Shown here: positions 56,548 through 64,000 of the stretch, piece by piece
How the letters are laid out: each line of letters begins with the position of its first letter
How positions within the stretch are numbered: the first letter of the stretch is position 1
NCBI RefSeq assembly: GCF_040732315.1
Contig: NZ_CP160388.1
Location: forward strand, 3,748,501-3,812,500
DNA from: Oryzisolibacter sp. LB2S
GTDB lineage: Bacteria > Pseudomonadota > Gammaproteobacteria > Burkholderiales > Burkholderiaceae_C
Length of the DNA stretch: 64,000 nt
Direction: 5' to 3'
Made by a program: the position numbers and the translations under genes
The notes under the pieces: model-generated
Told to the model about the DNA's origin: nothing
The model's database searches: none
Seen by the model: only the letters and a program-made list of their open reading frames with translations

Positions 56548-56955
56548 ATGTTGAAGGCTGCCGCCATCCGGGCGTACAAGGCAACCGTTGTGTCGTGCGC
56601 TCTGGGTGCTGCGCTGGCGCTTGCGCCGACCGGCGCGTGGGCGCGGCAGCCGTCCAGTGCAACGGCCACCCCCACCATCGCGCTGGCCGATTTGCCCTCG
56701 CAGGGGCGGGCCACCTATGCGCTGATTCATGAGGGCGGGCCTTTCCCATACGACAAGGATGGTTCGGTGTTCGGCAATCGCGAGCGGCTTCTCCCCCCGC
56801 ACAAGCGTGGCTACTACCGTGAGTACACGGTACGGACGCCGGGCGTGCGCCATCGTGGCGCGCGGCGCATCGTCTGTGGAGGCGCTCCGCGCACCCCCGA
56901 CGCCTGCTACTACACCCAGGACCACTACGCGAGCTTTCGGGAAATCAGGAAGTAG
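56548..56955 (+). CDS. Secreted guanyl-specific ribonuclease, RNase Sa/barnase superfamily
   Basis: 135 residues with a signal peptide (to about GAWARQ). The mature domain is close to RNase Sa: ALADLPSQGRATYALI, FGNRERLLPP, and REYTVRTPGVRHRGARRIV. Catalytic residues can be aligned to RNase Sa Glu54, Arg65 and His85 as Glu92, Arg103 and His126 (YYTQDHYASF). Cys110 and Cys120 could form a disulphide. It cleaves RNA after G. A barstar-like inhibitor gene follows after two bases. Confidence 0.88.
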   Translation: MLKAAAIRAYKATVVSCALGAALALAPTGAWARQPSSATATPTIALADLPSQGRATYALIHEGGPFPYDKDGSVFGNRERLLPPHKRGYYREYTVRTPGVRHRGARRIVCGGAPRTPDACYYTQDHYASFREIRK

Positions 56956-56957
56956 CC

Positions 56958-57518
56958 ATGGTGATGTCGTCCAGCGCAGATATCGTGGTGCGGGCCGATG
57001 CATCACATGATGTGTTCATTCATCCGCAGCACTACAACTCCACGGCTGCGGACGCTTCGATTCGTGGATCTCTAAGAGAAAGAGCAACGGAGATGGAAAC
57101 GCCACTTCGTAAAGACCAGGACTCGCTGCTGCGCGGCGTACGTCCCAACATCGTGCAGTCGATACGCGCCTATCGCGTGCACGACCTGCAGGAGGCGGCG
57201 CGCCTGCTGGGCCACCACTTCCTGTACGCCAACCTGGCGCATGCGCAGACCAAGCAGGATGTGCTGGAGCTGATTGCCACGCAGTTCACCTTTCCGGCGC
57301 ATTTCGGCAAGAACTTCGATGCGCTGTACGACTGCATGACCGACCCGCTGCACAAGTCGGGCCCGCAACCGGGCTTTGTCGTCGTGCTCGACCAGATCCC
57401 GGCGACCGTGAAGTTCGACAAGGAAGCGCGCGAGCAGCTGCTGGACATCTTCCGCGACGCGGCCGACTACTGGAGCGACCGCAAGATCGCCTTCCGCTGC
57501 TTCTATTCTTTTCTGTAG
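56958..57518 (+). CDS. Barstar-like ribonuclease inhibitor
   Basis: Up to 186 residues. The barstar fold is seen from about residue 60: IRAYRVHDLQEAARLL, KQDVLELIATQFTFPAHFG, KNFDALYDCMTDPL (helix that plugs the barnase site) and AFRCFYSFL. It should protect the cytoplasm from the neighbouring ribonuclease before export. ATG 56958 has AGGAAG upstream and is adjacent to the RNase stop; ATG 57093 (METPLRK) would give a 141-residue protein closer to usual barstar homologues, and the intervening 45 residues look unstructured. Confidence 0.85.
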   Translation: MVMSSSADIVVRADASHDVFIHPQHYNSTAADASIRGSLRERATEMETPLRKDQDSLLRGVRPNIVQSIRAYRVHDLQEAARLLGHHFLYANLAHAQTKQDVLELIATQFTFPAHFGKNFDALYDCMTDPLHKSGPQPGFVVVLDQIPATVKFDKEAREQLLDIFRDAADYWSDRKIAFRCFYSFL

Positions 57519-57551
57519 CCCGTTCCGCATCCGCCGGCCAGGCGGAACGGG
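57519..57551 (+). terminator. Terminator-like hairpin after barstar
   Basis: CCCGTTCCGC / GCGGAACGGG, 10-bp perfect stem with a 13-nt loop, starting on the base after the stop codon. No T-run follows. Confidence 0.6.
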
Positions 57552-57598
57552 CTGATGTGGCGCACCATGGCGCCGCCTCCCAGGCCATAGAAATAGAG

Positions 57599-57709
57599 AT
57601 GGACATCTCAGGCGAGAAGATGCCCACGGACAAGCTGGTGGACATCTCCCCGCTGGCGCTGCGCATGAGCAGCCCGTTCAACGCCGGCTACTGGCTGGCA
57701 GCCGCCTGA
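57599..57709 (+). pseudogene. 36-codon ORF, possible gene remnant facing ksgA
   Basis: ATG-started reading frame giving MDISGEKMPTDKLVDISPLA and [16 protein letters not shown], which looks protein-like, unlike shadow frames. Upstream, the same frame is closed by TAG and no ribosome site is seen. It overlaps the ksgA end on the other strand. It could be the tail of a lost gene, or chance. Confidence 0.25.
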
Positions 57710-58476
57710 CCAGGCGGCGCGATCTCCTGCGCCAGCCGCACATAGTCCTGCACCGGCACCTCCTCGGCGCGGCGCCGGGTGTCGAAGTCGCCGCCATAGC
57801 CGCGCGCGTCCAGCCACTGCCCGAGGCTGTGGCGCAGCAGCTTGCGCCGCTGGCTGAAGGCCACCTGCACCAGCTCCGACAGCAGCGCCACGTCCACCGC
57901 CGCGGGCTCGGCGTGGGGCAGCATGCGCACCACGGCGCTGTCCACCCTGGGCGGCGGGTCGAAGCTCTCGGGCGGCACGAACAGCACATCCTCCATGGCG
58001 TAGCGCCACTGCAGCATGACCGACAGGCGCCCATAGGCCGCCGTGGCGGGCTGGGCCACCATGCGGTCTATGACCTCCTTCTGCAGCATGAAATGCTGGT
58101 CCTCCACGACCTGCACATGGTCCAGCAGATGGAACAGTATGGGCGTGGAGATGTTGTAGGGCAGGTTGCCCACGACTCTGATTTTTGTAGCTGCCAGCGC
58201 TTGCGCCACCTGCGTAAAGTCCACTTTCAGCACATCGGATTCGATGACGTCGAGCTGGCCGTGCTGGCGCAGGCGCAGGGCCAGGTCGCGGTCGAGCTCG
58301 ATCACCGTGAGCCGCCCCAGGCGCTCGACCAGCGGCTGGGTCAGCGCCGCCAGGCCCGGGCCGATCTCCACCATGGGCTGGCCCGGGCGCGGCGCGATGG
58401 CGCGCACGATGGCGTCGATGATGCCGGGGTCGCTGAGGAAATGCTGGCCGAAGCGCTTGCGTGCGATGTGCTTCAT
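57688..58476 (-). CDS. ksgA: 16S rRNA dimethyladenosine transferase
   Basis: RsmA/KsgA dimethylates A1518 and A1519 of 16S rRNA. From ATG 58476 it is 262 residues beginning [15 protein letters not shown], with the AdoMet loop [18 protein letters not shown], and catalytic NLPYNIST (motif IV). A GTG at 58491 overlaps the surA stop (GTGA) and would add five residues. A half copy of the dispersed repeat lies immediately upstream of motif IV and is translated as AQALAATKI. Confidence 0.94.
   Translation of the reverse strand: MKHIARKRFGQHFLSDPGIIDAIVRAIAPRPGQPMVEIGPGLAALTQPLVERLGRLTVIELDRDLALRLRQHGQLDVIESDVLKVDFTQVAQALAATKIRVVGNLPYNISTPILFHLLDHVQVVEDQHFMLQKEVIDRMVAQPATAAYGRLSVMLQWRYAMEDVLFVPPESFDPPPRVDSAVVRMLPHAEPAAVDVALLSELVQVAFSQRRKLLRHSLGQWLDARGYGGDFDTRRRAEEVPVQDYVRLAQEIAPPGQAAASQ
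58179..58208 (+). repeat. Half copy of the dispersed repeat inside ksgA, copy 10
   Basis: TGATTTTTGTAGCTGCCAGC, GCTTGCGCC: the left half with the first palindrome arm only. Minus-strand reading is in the same frame as copies 5 and 6. Confidence 0.5.
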
Positions 58477-58487
58477 GGGCGGCGAGG

Positions 58488-59882
58488 TCACTGCGGTGCG
58501 TCGCGGTATTCCACGTAGGCGCGGCCGCGCGCCTCCTGGATCCAGGTGGTGAAGGCCTCCTCGAGCTTTTTCTCGCGCACGGTGTCGCGCACCATGTCGC
58601 GCTGCTCGCGCTGCGTGAGCTTGGCCTCGCGGCGCTCGAGCAGCTCGATCAGGTGCACGCCGAAGCGCGACACCACGGGCTGGCTGATCTCGCCGGGCCT
58701 CAGGGCATCGAGCGCCTGCTCGAACTCGGGCACATAGCGGCCCGGGCCGGCCCAGCCCAGATCGCCCCCGCTCTTGGCGCTGCCGTCCTGCGAATACTCG
58801 CGCGCCAGCGTGGCGAAGTCGGCCTGGCCGCGCAGCACGCGCTCGCGCATCTCCTCCAGGCGCGCCGCGGCCTGGCGCTCGGACAGGCCGGCGCCCACGC
58901 GCAGCAGGATGTGGCGCGCATGGTTCTGTATGGCCACGGTGGGCACGCCGCCCTGGCCCCGGTCCACCACCTTCAGGATGTGAAAGCCCGCGGGCGAGCG
59001 CAGCGGCCCGACCACCGTGCCCACGGCCGCCTGCTGCACGGCATTGACGAACAGCTCGGGATAGCGGTCGGCCGGGCGCATGCCCAGCACGGGGCCGCCC
59101 GCGCCCTCGGGCGCGTCGGAGTATTCGCGCGCCAGCGCGATGAAGTCGGCGCCGCCGGCGAGCTTGTCCACCACCTCCTGGGCACGCTCGAGGCGCCGCG
59201 CCACCTCCTCGGGGCTGGCGTTCTCGGCCACCTTGACCAGGATATGCCCGAGGTTCAGCTCCATGCGGCCCGGCGCGGCGTCCTTCTGCTGCTCGCGCAG
59301 GTATTGATCGACCTCCAGGTCGCTCACGCGCACGCGCGCATCGACCTCGCGCTCGCGCACGCGCACGGCGAGCAGCTGGTTGCGCAGATCGTCACGGAAG
59401 CGCTCCTTGCTCACGCCGTCCTGCGCCAGGCGCCGGTGCATCTCCTGCACGCTGATGTCGTTCTGCCGGGCCACGGACTGCTCGGCCTGGTCGATGGCGT
59501 AGTCATCGACCTTGATGCCCGCCTCCTTGGCCAGCTGGACCTGGATCTTCTCGAGGATCAGGCGCTCGAGCACCTCCTTGAGCAGCTGCGCATGCGGCGG
59601 CATGGCAACGCCCTGGCCCGCGAGCTGCTGCGCCACGCGCTCGGCGCGCTGCACCACCTCGTTGTTGGTGATGGGCTCGGAGTTGACCACGGCGACGATG
59701 AAGTCGGCCTGGCGCACGCCGGTGCTGCCGCCCGCGGGCGGCAGCACGTTGGCGGGCGAGGGCAGCCGCATGGCGCCGGCGCCGGCCGAGGGCCTGAGCC
59801 CCTGGGCCTGGGCGGCCAGCGCCGTCAGGCAGGCCAGGGCCAGGGGCAGGACACGGTGTTTCATGGCGTAGGAAGCATTCAT
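58488..59882 (-). CDS. surA: Periplasmic peptidyl-prolyl isomerase chaperone
   Basis: SurA chaperones outer-membrane proteins to the Bam complex. 464 residues: signal peptide to about LAAQAQG, N-terminal chaperone domain ([31 protein letters not shown]), two parvulin domains (GHILVKV...[13 protein letters not shown] and ARHILLRVG...[13 protein letters not shown]). ATG 59882 (MNASYAM) or 59864 (MKHRVLP) could start it. It sits between lptD and ksgA, the standard order. Confidence 0.94.
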   Translation of the reverse strand: MNASYAMKHRVLPLALACLTALAAQAQGLRPSAGAGAMRLPSPANVLPPAGGSTGVRQADFIVAVVNSEPITNNEVVQRAERVAQQLAGQGVAMPPHAQLLKEVLERLILEKIQVQLAKEAGIKVDDYAIDQAEQSVARQNDISVQEMHRRLAQDGVSKERFRDDLRNQLLAVRVREREVDARVRVSDLEVDQYLREQQKDAAPGRMELNLGHILVKVAENASPEEVARRLERAQEVVDKLAGGADFIALAREYSDAPEGAGGPVLGMRPADRYPELFVNAVQQAAVGTVVGPLRSPAGFHILKVVDRGQGGVPTVAIQNHARHILLRVGAGLSERQAAARLEEMRERVLRGQADFATLAREYSQDGSAKSGGDLGWAGPGRYVPEFEQALDALRPGEISQPVVSRFGVHLIELLERREAKLTQREQRDMVRDTVREKKLEEAFTTWIQEARGRAYVEYRDAPQ

Positions 59883-59914
59883 GGTGCAAGGTGCATCGCG
59901 GCTGCGCGATGCGT

Positions 59915-62374
59915 TCAATCGTATTGGCTGAATCGGCTGGGCGTGCTCACGTTGTCGCCCAGATAGCGGTAGCCCGGCACATAGCTTTGCAGCGTGGACA
60001 GCGGGTTGGAGCCGAAGGACAGGCGCGAGAAGCCACGGAACTCCAGCTGGAACATCAGGCGTGAACTGGAGGACACGACGCTGCTTTGCAGGCGCTCGAG
60101 CACCACGCGGCCAATCCAGCAGCAGCTCTCGTACTCGAGGCCGACGATGGTGTCCACGAGCTTGCGGTCCTGCAGGCTGTAGTTGAGCCGGCCCACGCTG
60201 TACCAGCGCCCGCCGCTGCGGCCCTTGTCGCCCACGCTGCCGCGGTCTCCCCACAGGTCGTTGAGCGGCCATTGCCAGCCCAGGTCGACCTGCTCGCTGG
60301 GCACGGTGATCAGGTCCGTGATCTTCTGCATGCGGTAGGCCAGGTTGACCGTGCGGTAGGCGCCCGGCGAATAGCGCAGGGCCATGGTCGTGCGCAGCGA
60401 GCGCCCGGTCTTGTGGTTGTACTGCACGGTGGAGTCGAAGCCCCATTGCGGCGTCCAGTTCAGGCCCGCGCCCAGCAGCACGTCCGACAGCCGGTCGCTC
60501 ACCACCGTGCCGCCCGGCAGCGTCACCTTCTGGTCGGCAAAGCGCAGGCGCTGCGCGATGCCAAAGCGTGCGGCCTCGGCCCCGGTCTCCTCGTGCAGCA
60601 GGCGCGTGGTCACGCCCAGCGTGAGCAGGTTGTTGTCGGCGATGCGGTCATTGCCGCCGAAGGCGTTCTCGGTGTAGATCGAGGCGAAGTTGAAGTCGTT
60701 GGCCGCCGTGTCGTACACCGGCAGCATGCTCTGGTCGCGGTAGGGCGTGTAGGTGTAGAAGGCGCGCGGCTCCAGCGTCTGCAGGTAGCTGCCGCCGAAG
60801 AGCTTGGCATCGCGCTCGAACACCAGGCCGCTGTCCAGGCTGAAGGTGGGCAGGCTGCGGCTGGCGCGGCGCTGGCCATTGATCAGCGGGCCGTCGAGCT
60901 CGTACTGCGTGGCGTGCAGCTGCAGGCGCGGCGTGATGAAGCCGGCCGGCGCCAGGAAGGGCCGGCTGATCTGTGCCACCGCATAGCTGCGCCGGCCGTT
61001 GGGCTGGGTGTAGAAGCCCAGCGGCGCCTCGAAGCGCGTGTGGTCCGCGTCCACCGTCAGGTCCAGGCCCGCGGGCAGCTGCGTGGGCGCATAGCGCCAG
61101 TGCAGCTGGGGCAGGCGGTCGTAGGGCGGGGTGATGGGGGACGTGGGGTCCTGCAGGGTCTGCCACTTGAGCGCGCGCAGGCTCAGGCTGTGGTCGCCAC
61201 GCCCCCAGTTGAGCGAGGCATCGCCCGGCAGCAGGCGCTGGGCGAGCTGGTTGTCCGCCGCGCCCAGCCTGGCGTCGCCCAGGCCGCTGATGCGCGAGGA
61301 GAAGTCGCGCCAGTAGTTGTCGTCGCTCACGCGCTTCATGTCGACGTTCAGCCCCACGTCGCCCACGGGGGTGTCCAGCGTCGCGCGGTGGCGCAGGCCG
61401 TAGGACCAGCGGTCGCGGTCGCGCAGCCGGTCGCCGGGCATGTAGCTGGCCGTGAGCTCGCCGCTGTAGCGCGGCTCCAGGTAGCGGAACTCTCCAGCCA
61501 CGCCCACGCCGCGCCGCGTCATGATCATGGGGGTGATGGTCGCATCGCGGTTGGGCGCGATGTTCCAGTAATAGGGCTGCAGGTATTCCAGCCCGCTCAC
61601 GCTGTCCAGGCCTATGGTGGGCGGCAGCAGGCCGGACTTGCGCCGGTCCGACAGCGGAAAGCTGATGTGCGGCACCGGCAGTATGGGCACACCCTTGAAC
61701 TCGAGCACCCCGTCCTCGGCCACGCCCGTGTCCTCGGCGCGGTCCAGGTGGATGGTCTTGGCGCGCAATATCCAGTCGGGCTGCCAGGTGCGCTCGTCGT
61801 CACGCTGGCAGGTGGTGTAGGTCGCGTCGTGCACCACCGAGCGGTCGGAATCGAGAAAGTCCACGCGCGAGGCCTCGCCATGCGCCTGGGTCTCCAGAAA
61901 GCGGTAGCGCGCGTCGCTGAAGAAGCCCTTGAAGGCATCGACGCGCAGGTCCAGCTCCGTGCCCTCGTAGCGGTTGCCCGCGCGGTTGATGCGCACATGG
62001 CCGCGCGCCTTGGCCAGGTCCTCGACCACGTCGTAGTCCATGCGGTCGGCATGGATCACGGTGTCGCCGCGGCGCAGCTCGGCGTTGCCCTCGATGGTGG
62101 CGCTGATGTCGGGCTGGCCCGTGACATGGTCGCCGCGCACGAACACCGGCAGCTGCGAGCGGATGTCCGCCGGCACGCTCTCCTGCAGGCGCGGGCTGCT
62201 GCGCAGCGGCGGCGCCGGTGGCTCCTCGGCCTCGGTCTGGGCCAGCACGGCCAGCGGGACGCCGCACAGCATCAGCGCGGCCAGGCGCGCCAGCGCGCGG
62301 CGCGGCGGCAGCGGCGCGGCATGGTGCAAGGGCTGACGGGCAGGCTGGGCGTGAGACAAGAAGAGACGATCCAT
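59915..62374 (-). CDS. lptD: LPS-assembly protein
   Basis: LptD is the outer-membrane beta-barrel that with LptE inserts LPS. 819 residues: signal peptide, an OstA/LptA-like N-terminal jellyroll (about 75-200; DHVTGQPDISATIEGNAELR, THADRMDYD-type IHADRMDYDV), then the large barrel ending with VPGYRYLGDNV. Cysteines in TYTTCQRD and the late YESCCWIG segment fit the inter-domain disulphides. It starts 86 bp from the divergent amgK. Confidence 0.94.
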   Translation of the reverse strand: MDRLFLSHAQPARQPLHHAAPLPPRRALARLAALMLCGVPLAVLAQTEAEEPPAPPLRSSPRLQESVPADIRSQLPVFVRGDHVTGQPDISATIEGNAELRRGDTVIHADRMDYDVVEDLAKARGHVRINRAGNRYEGTELDLRVDAFKGFFSDARYRFLETQAHGEASRVDFLDSDRSVVHDATYTTCQRDDERTWQPDWILRAKTIHLDRAEDTGVAEDGVLEFKGVPILPVPHISFPLSDRRKSGLLPPTIGLDSVSGLEYLQPYYWNIAPNRDATITPMIMTRRGVGVAGEFRYLEPRYSGELTASYMPGDRLRDRDRWSYGLRHRATLDTPVGDVGLNVDMKRVSDDNYWRDFSSRISGLGDARLGAADNQLAQRLLPGDASLNWGRGDHSLSLRALKWQTLQDPTSPITPPYDRLPQLHWRYAPTQLPAGLDLTVDADHTRFEAPLGFYTQPNGRRSYAVAQISRPFLAPAGFITPRLQLHATQYELDGPLINGQRRASRSLPTFSLDSGLVFERDAKLFGGSYLQTLEPRAFYTYTPYRDQSMLPVYDTAANDFNFASIYTENAFGGNDRIADNNLLTLGVTTRLLHEETGAEAARFGIAQRLRFADQKVTLPGGTVVSDRLSDVLLGAGLNWTPQWGFDSTVQYNHKTGRSLRTTMALRYSPGAYRTVNLAYRMQKITDLITVPSEQVDLGWQWPLNDLWGDRGSVGDKGRSGGRWYSVGRLNYSLQDRKLVDTIVGLEYESCCWIGRVVLERLQSSVVSSSSRLMFQLEFRGFSRLSFGSNPLSTLQSYVPGYRYLGDNVSTPSRFSQYD

Positions 62375-62460
62375 GGATTGCGAGGGGCGGCGGCGCGCAG
62401 CAGGCCGGCGCCGCGGGCCACCCGGTCGGTACGCACCGGGTTTGTAAAATCGGATTATCC

Positions 62461-63564
62461 ATGAGCCACCCCCTCCCCACCCCACCCGGCGGCGCCAGCG
62501 CCGTGCACTGGAACGACCCCGCCCGCCAATCCGCCTTCGAGGCCTGGCTGGCGCCACTGGCCGCCGCGCGGGGCCTGCACCCCGCGAGCCTGCGTCCGGC
62601 GTCCGCCGACGCGAGCTTCAGGCGCTACCTGCGCATCGACGACGCCCAGGGCGCGAGCCTGATCGTCATGGACGCCCCGCCCGACAAGGAGGACTGCCGC
62701 CCCTTCGTCCACGTGCAAGGCCTGATGCAGGCCGCCGGCCTGCGCGTGCCGCAGATCCACGCCTGGGACGAGGCCCATGGCTTCATGCTGCTGTCCGACC
62801 TCGGCGGCCAGACGGTCATAGAGCGCCTGGACCCGGCCCGGCCCCAGGAGGCCCAGGCCTGGTATCTGCAGGCCGTGGACCTGCTCATCGACTGGCAGCG
62901 CGCCAGCCGCGAGGGCGTGCTGCCCGCCTATGACGAGGCGCTGCTGCGCCGCGAGCTGCAGCTGTTTCCCGACTGGTACGTGGCGCGCCACCGCGAGGTG
63001 CGGCTCGACGAGGTGCAGCAGGTCAGCCTGGCGCGGGCCTTCGACGCCATCGTCGCCCAGAACCTGGCCGCGCCCAGCGTCTACGTGCACCGCGACTTCA
63101 TGATGCGCAACCTCATGATCGGTGCGGATGGTCGCCTTGGCGTGCTCGACTTCCAGGACGCCGTCTACGGCCCCATCACCTACGACATCGCCAGCCTGAT
63201 GCGCGACGCCTTCATCAGCTGGGAAGAGGACTTCGTCATCGACATCACCGTGCGCTACTGGGAAAAGGCCCGCAAGGCCGGCCTGCTGGGCGCGGCGAGC
63301 CCCAGTGGCTGGGGCGCGGACTTCGGCGAGTTCTACCGCGCCGTGGACTTCATGGCGCTGCAGCGCCACCTCAAGGTGGCCGGCATCTTCGCGCGCCTGA
63401 CGCTGCGCGACGGCAAGCCCAAGTACCTGGCCGACACGCCACGCTTCATCGCCTACATGCGCCAGACCTGCGCGCGCTACCGCGAGCTCGCGCCGCTCTT
63501 GCGCCTGGTGGACCAGATCGAGGGCACGCAGGCGGCCATGGGCTATGCCTTTGGGCGGGTGTAA
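62461..63564 (+). CDS. amgK: Anomeric N-acetylmuramate/N-acetylglucosamine kinase-like phosphotransferase
   Basis: 367 residues of the aminoglycoside-phosphotransferase fold. Kinase motifs are YVHRDFMMRNLMI (catalytic Asp), VLDFQDAVYGPITYDIASL (metal Asp) and the N-terminal SADASFRRYLR. Pseudomonas AmgK, encoded divergently from lptD-surA, phosphorylates MurNAc/GlcNAc at C1 in peptidoglycan recycling. The same placement here supports the name. Its usual partner murU does not follow; rsmE is the next gene after a repeat-filled 246-bp gap. Confidence 0.83.
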   Translation: MSHPLPTPPGGASAVHWNDPARQSAFEAWLAPLAAARGLHPASLRPASADASFRRYLRIDDAQGASLIVMDAPPDKEDCRPFVHVQGLMQAAGLRVPQIHAWDEAHGFMLLSDLGGQTVIERLDPARPQEAQAWYLQAVDLLIDWQRASREGVLPAYDEALLRRELQLFPDWYVARHREVRLDEVQQVSLARAFDAIVAQNLAAPSVYVHRDFMMRNLMIGADGRLGVLDFQDAVYGPITYDIASLMRDAFISWEEDFVIDITVRYWEKARKAGLLGAASPSGWGADFGEFYRAVDFMALQRHLKVAGIFARLTLRDGKPKYLADTPRFIAYMRQTCARYRELAPLLRLVDQIEGTQAAMGYAFGRV

Positions 63565-63627
63565 ATCAGGCATCAAAATGGACGCCAGCGCTTATCCAAA
63601 AAGCGCGGACAGCTATGCTTTTTGAGA
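63564..63627 (-). repeat. Dispersed palindromic repeat, copy 11
   Basis: Minus strand: AAAAAGCATAGCTGTCCGCGC, TTTTTGGATAAGCGCTGGCGTCC. It begins at the amgK stop codon. Confidence 0.72.
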
Positions 63628-63683
63628 AGAGTCCAGTGCCATGCGCTGATGCACCTCGCCAAGGCATGCAAGGCCCTCCACCC

Positions 63684-63766
63684 CGTCATCCCCGCGCAGG
63701 CGGGGATCCAGGCATCACCCAGGCGGCGGCTCACCGCCGTGGATCCCCGCCTGCGCGGGGATGACG
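63684..63766. repeat. Inverted pair with perfect 27-bp arms
   Basis: CGTCATCCCCGCGCAGGCGG... (63684-63710) and its exact reverse complement (63740-63766) around a 29-bp spacer. Same family as the pair at 39903, differing by CATG/CAGG in the inner loop. Lies between amgK and rsmE. Confidence 0.9.
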
Positions 63767-63810
63767 ATGGCTTGCGCCGCCCCACCCCTCACCTGAACCT
63801 CAGACAAGCA

Positions 63811-64000
63811 ATGCCCCGCTTTTACTGCCCCCTGCCCCTGGCCCCCGGCGCCCAGATCACGCTGCCGCCCACGGCCGCACGCCATGTGCAGGTGCTGCGC
63901 CTGCAGCCGGGCAACGAGCTCACGCTGTTCAACGGCGAGGGGGGAGAGTGGAGCGCCACCATCACGCGCATGGGCCGCTCCGACGTGGACGTGGAGCTGG
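63811..64000 (+). CDS. rsmE: 16S rRNA (uracil1498-N3)-methyltransferase, 5' part only
   Basis: The first 63 codons are visible: MPRFYCPLPLAPGAQITLPP, then ARHVQVLRLQPGNELTLFNG, the PUA-like N-terminal domain of RsmE. The SPOUT methyltransferase domain is beyond the window edge. The start is the first ATG after the repeat block, without a strong ribosome site. Confidence 0.88.
   Translation, partial: MPRFYCPLPLAPGAQITLPPTAARHVQVLRLQPGNELTLFNGEGGEWSATITRMGRSDVDVEL

Noticed and set aside
60086..62464. 792-codon plus-strand frame opposite lptD
   Set aside because: Antisense shadow without start context or domain pattern.

Overview
This window is high-GC, gene-dense chromosomal DNA. Gene content and neighbourhoods (uvrA/MFS/ssb, mnmA/nudJ, lptD/surA/ksgA with divergent amgK, LivKHMGF clusters, beta-alanine:pyruvate transaminase with a divergent LysR) fit a betaproteobacterium of the Burkholderiales, most likely family Comamonadaceae (Acidovorax/Alicycliphilus/Comamonas type). 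That placement is from remembered gene order, not a database search. I see no rRNA, tRNA, CRISPR array, complete insertion sequence or prophage.

Layout. 1-11.3 kb is mostly housekeeping: uvrA (3' end cut by the window edge), an MFS exporter, ssb, lactate permease, mnmA, nudJ, a GNAT acetyltransferase coupled to riboflavin synthase, an SDR and a LysE-type exporter. 11.4-16.7 kb holds an exported phytase-like esterase and, behind a Fur-box-like site, a TonB-dependent receptor followed by a di-haem MauG/CCP-type peroxidase. 16.7-21.7 kb has a PhoP/PhoQ-like two-component system flanked by two PepSY proteins, a hemerythrin and a catalase. 21.7-28.5 kb has two cyclic-di-GMP enzymes and a lipoprotein/beta-barrel pair of more AT-rich character.

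28.5-41.1 kb is the most unusual part. Eight minus-strand genes run as one apparent transcription unit: SPFH/SHOCT protein, DUF4178 zinc-ribbon membrane protein, DUF350 membrane protein, then a type III-like DNA methyltransferase, an AlbA_2/Schlafen-type ATPase and a helicase-nuclease, then a membrane-bound spermidine-synthase-like protein and a Tat-lipoprotein FAD oxidoreductase. The restriction-modification genes sit between DUF350 and the spermidine-synthase-like gene, and the last five genes overlap or nearly touch. Several carry palindromic repeat elements inside their reading frames.

41.2-53.9 kb is catabolic: a Fur-box/DUF2061 gene, an orphan flagellar-rod-like protein, LysR plus beta-alanine:pyruvate transaminase, a MASE2-like diguanylate cyclase, and a GntR-controlled LivKHMGF transporter operon ending in an M20 amidohydrolase and an M81 (MlrC-like) peptidase. 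54-64 kb has NADP-malic enzyme, a secreted RNase Sa-like ribonuclease with a barstar-like inhibitor, ksgA-surA-lptD, amgK and the start of rsmE.

A dispersed palindromic repeat of about 55 bp (core of inverted AGCGCTTG/CAAGCGCT arms) occurs at least 11 times, in gaps and inside genes. Two larger inverted-repeat pairs with 27-28 bp perfect arms, and a related composite palindrome inside the methyltransferase gene, complete the repeat content. No gap without a gene exceeds 300 bp.
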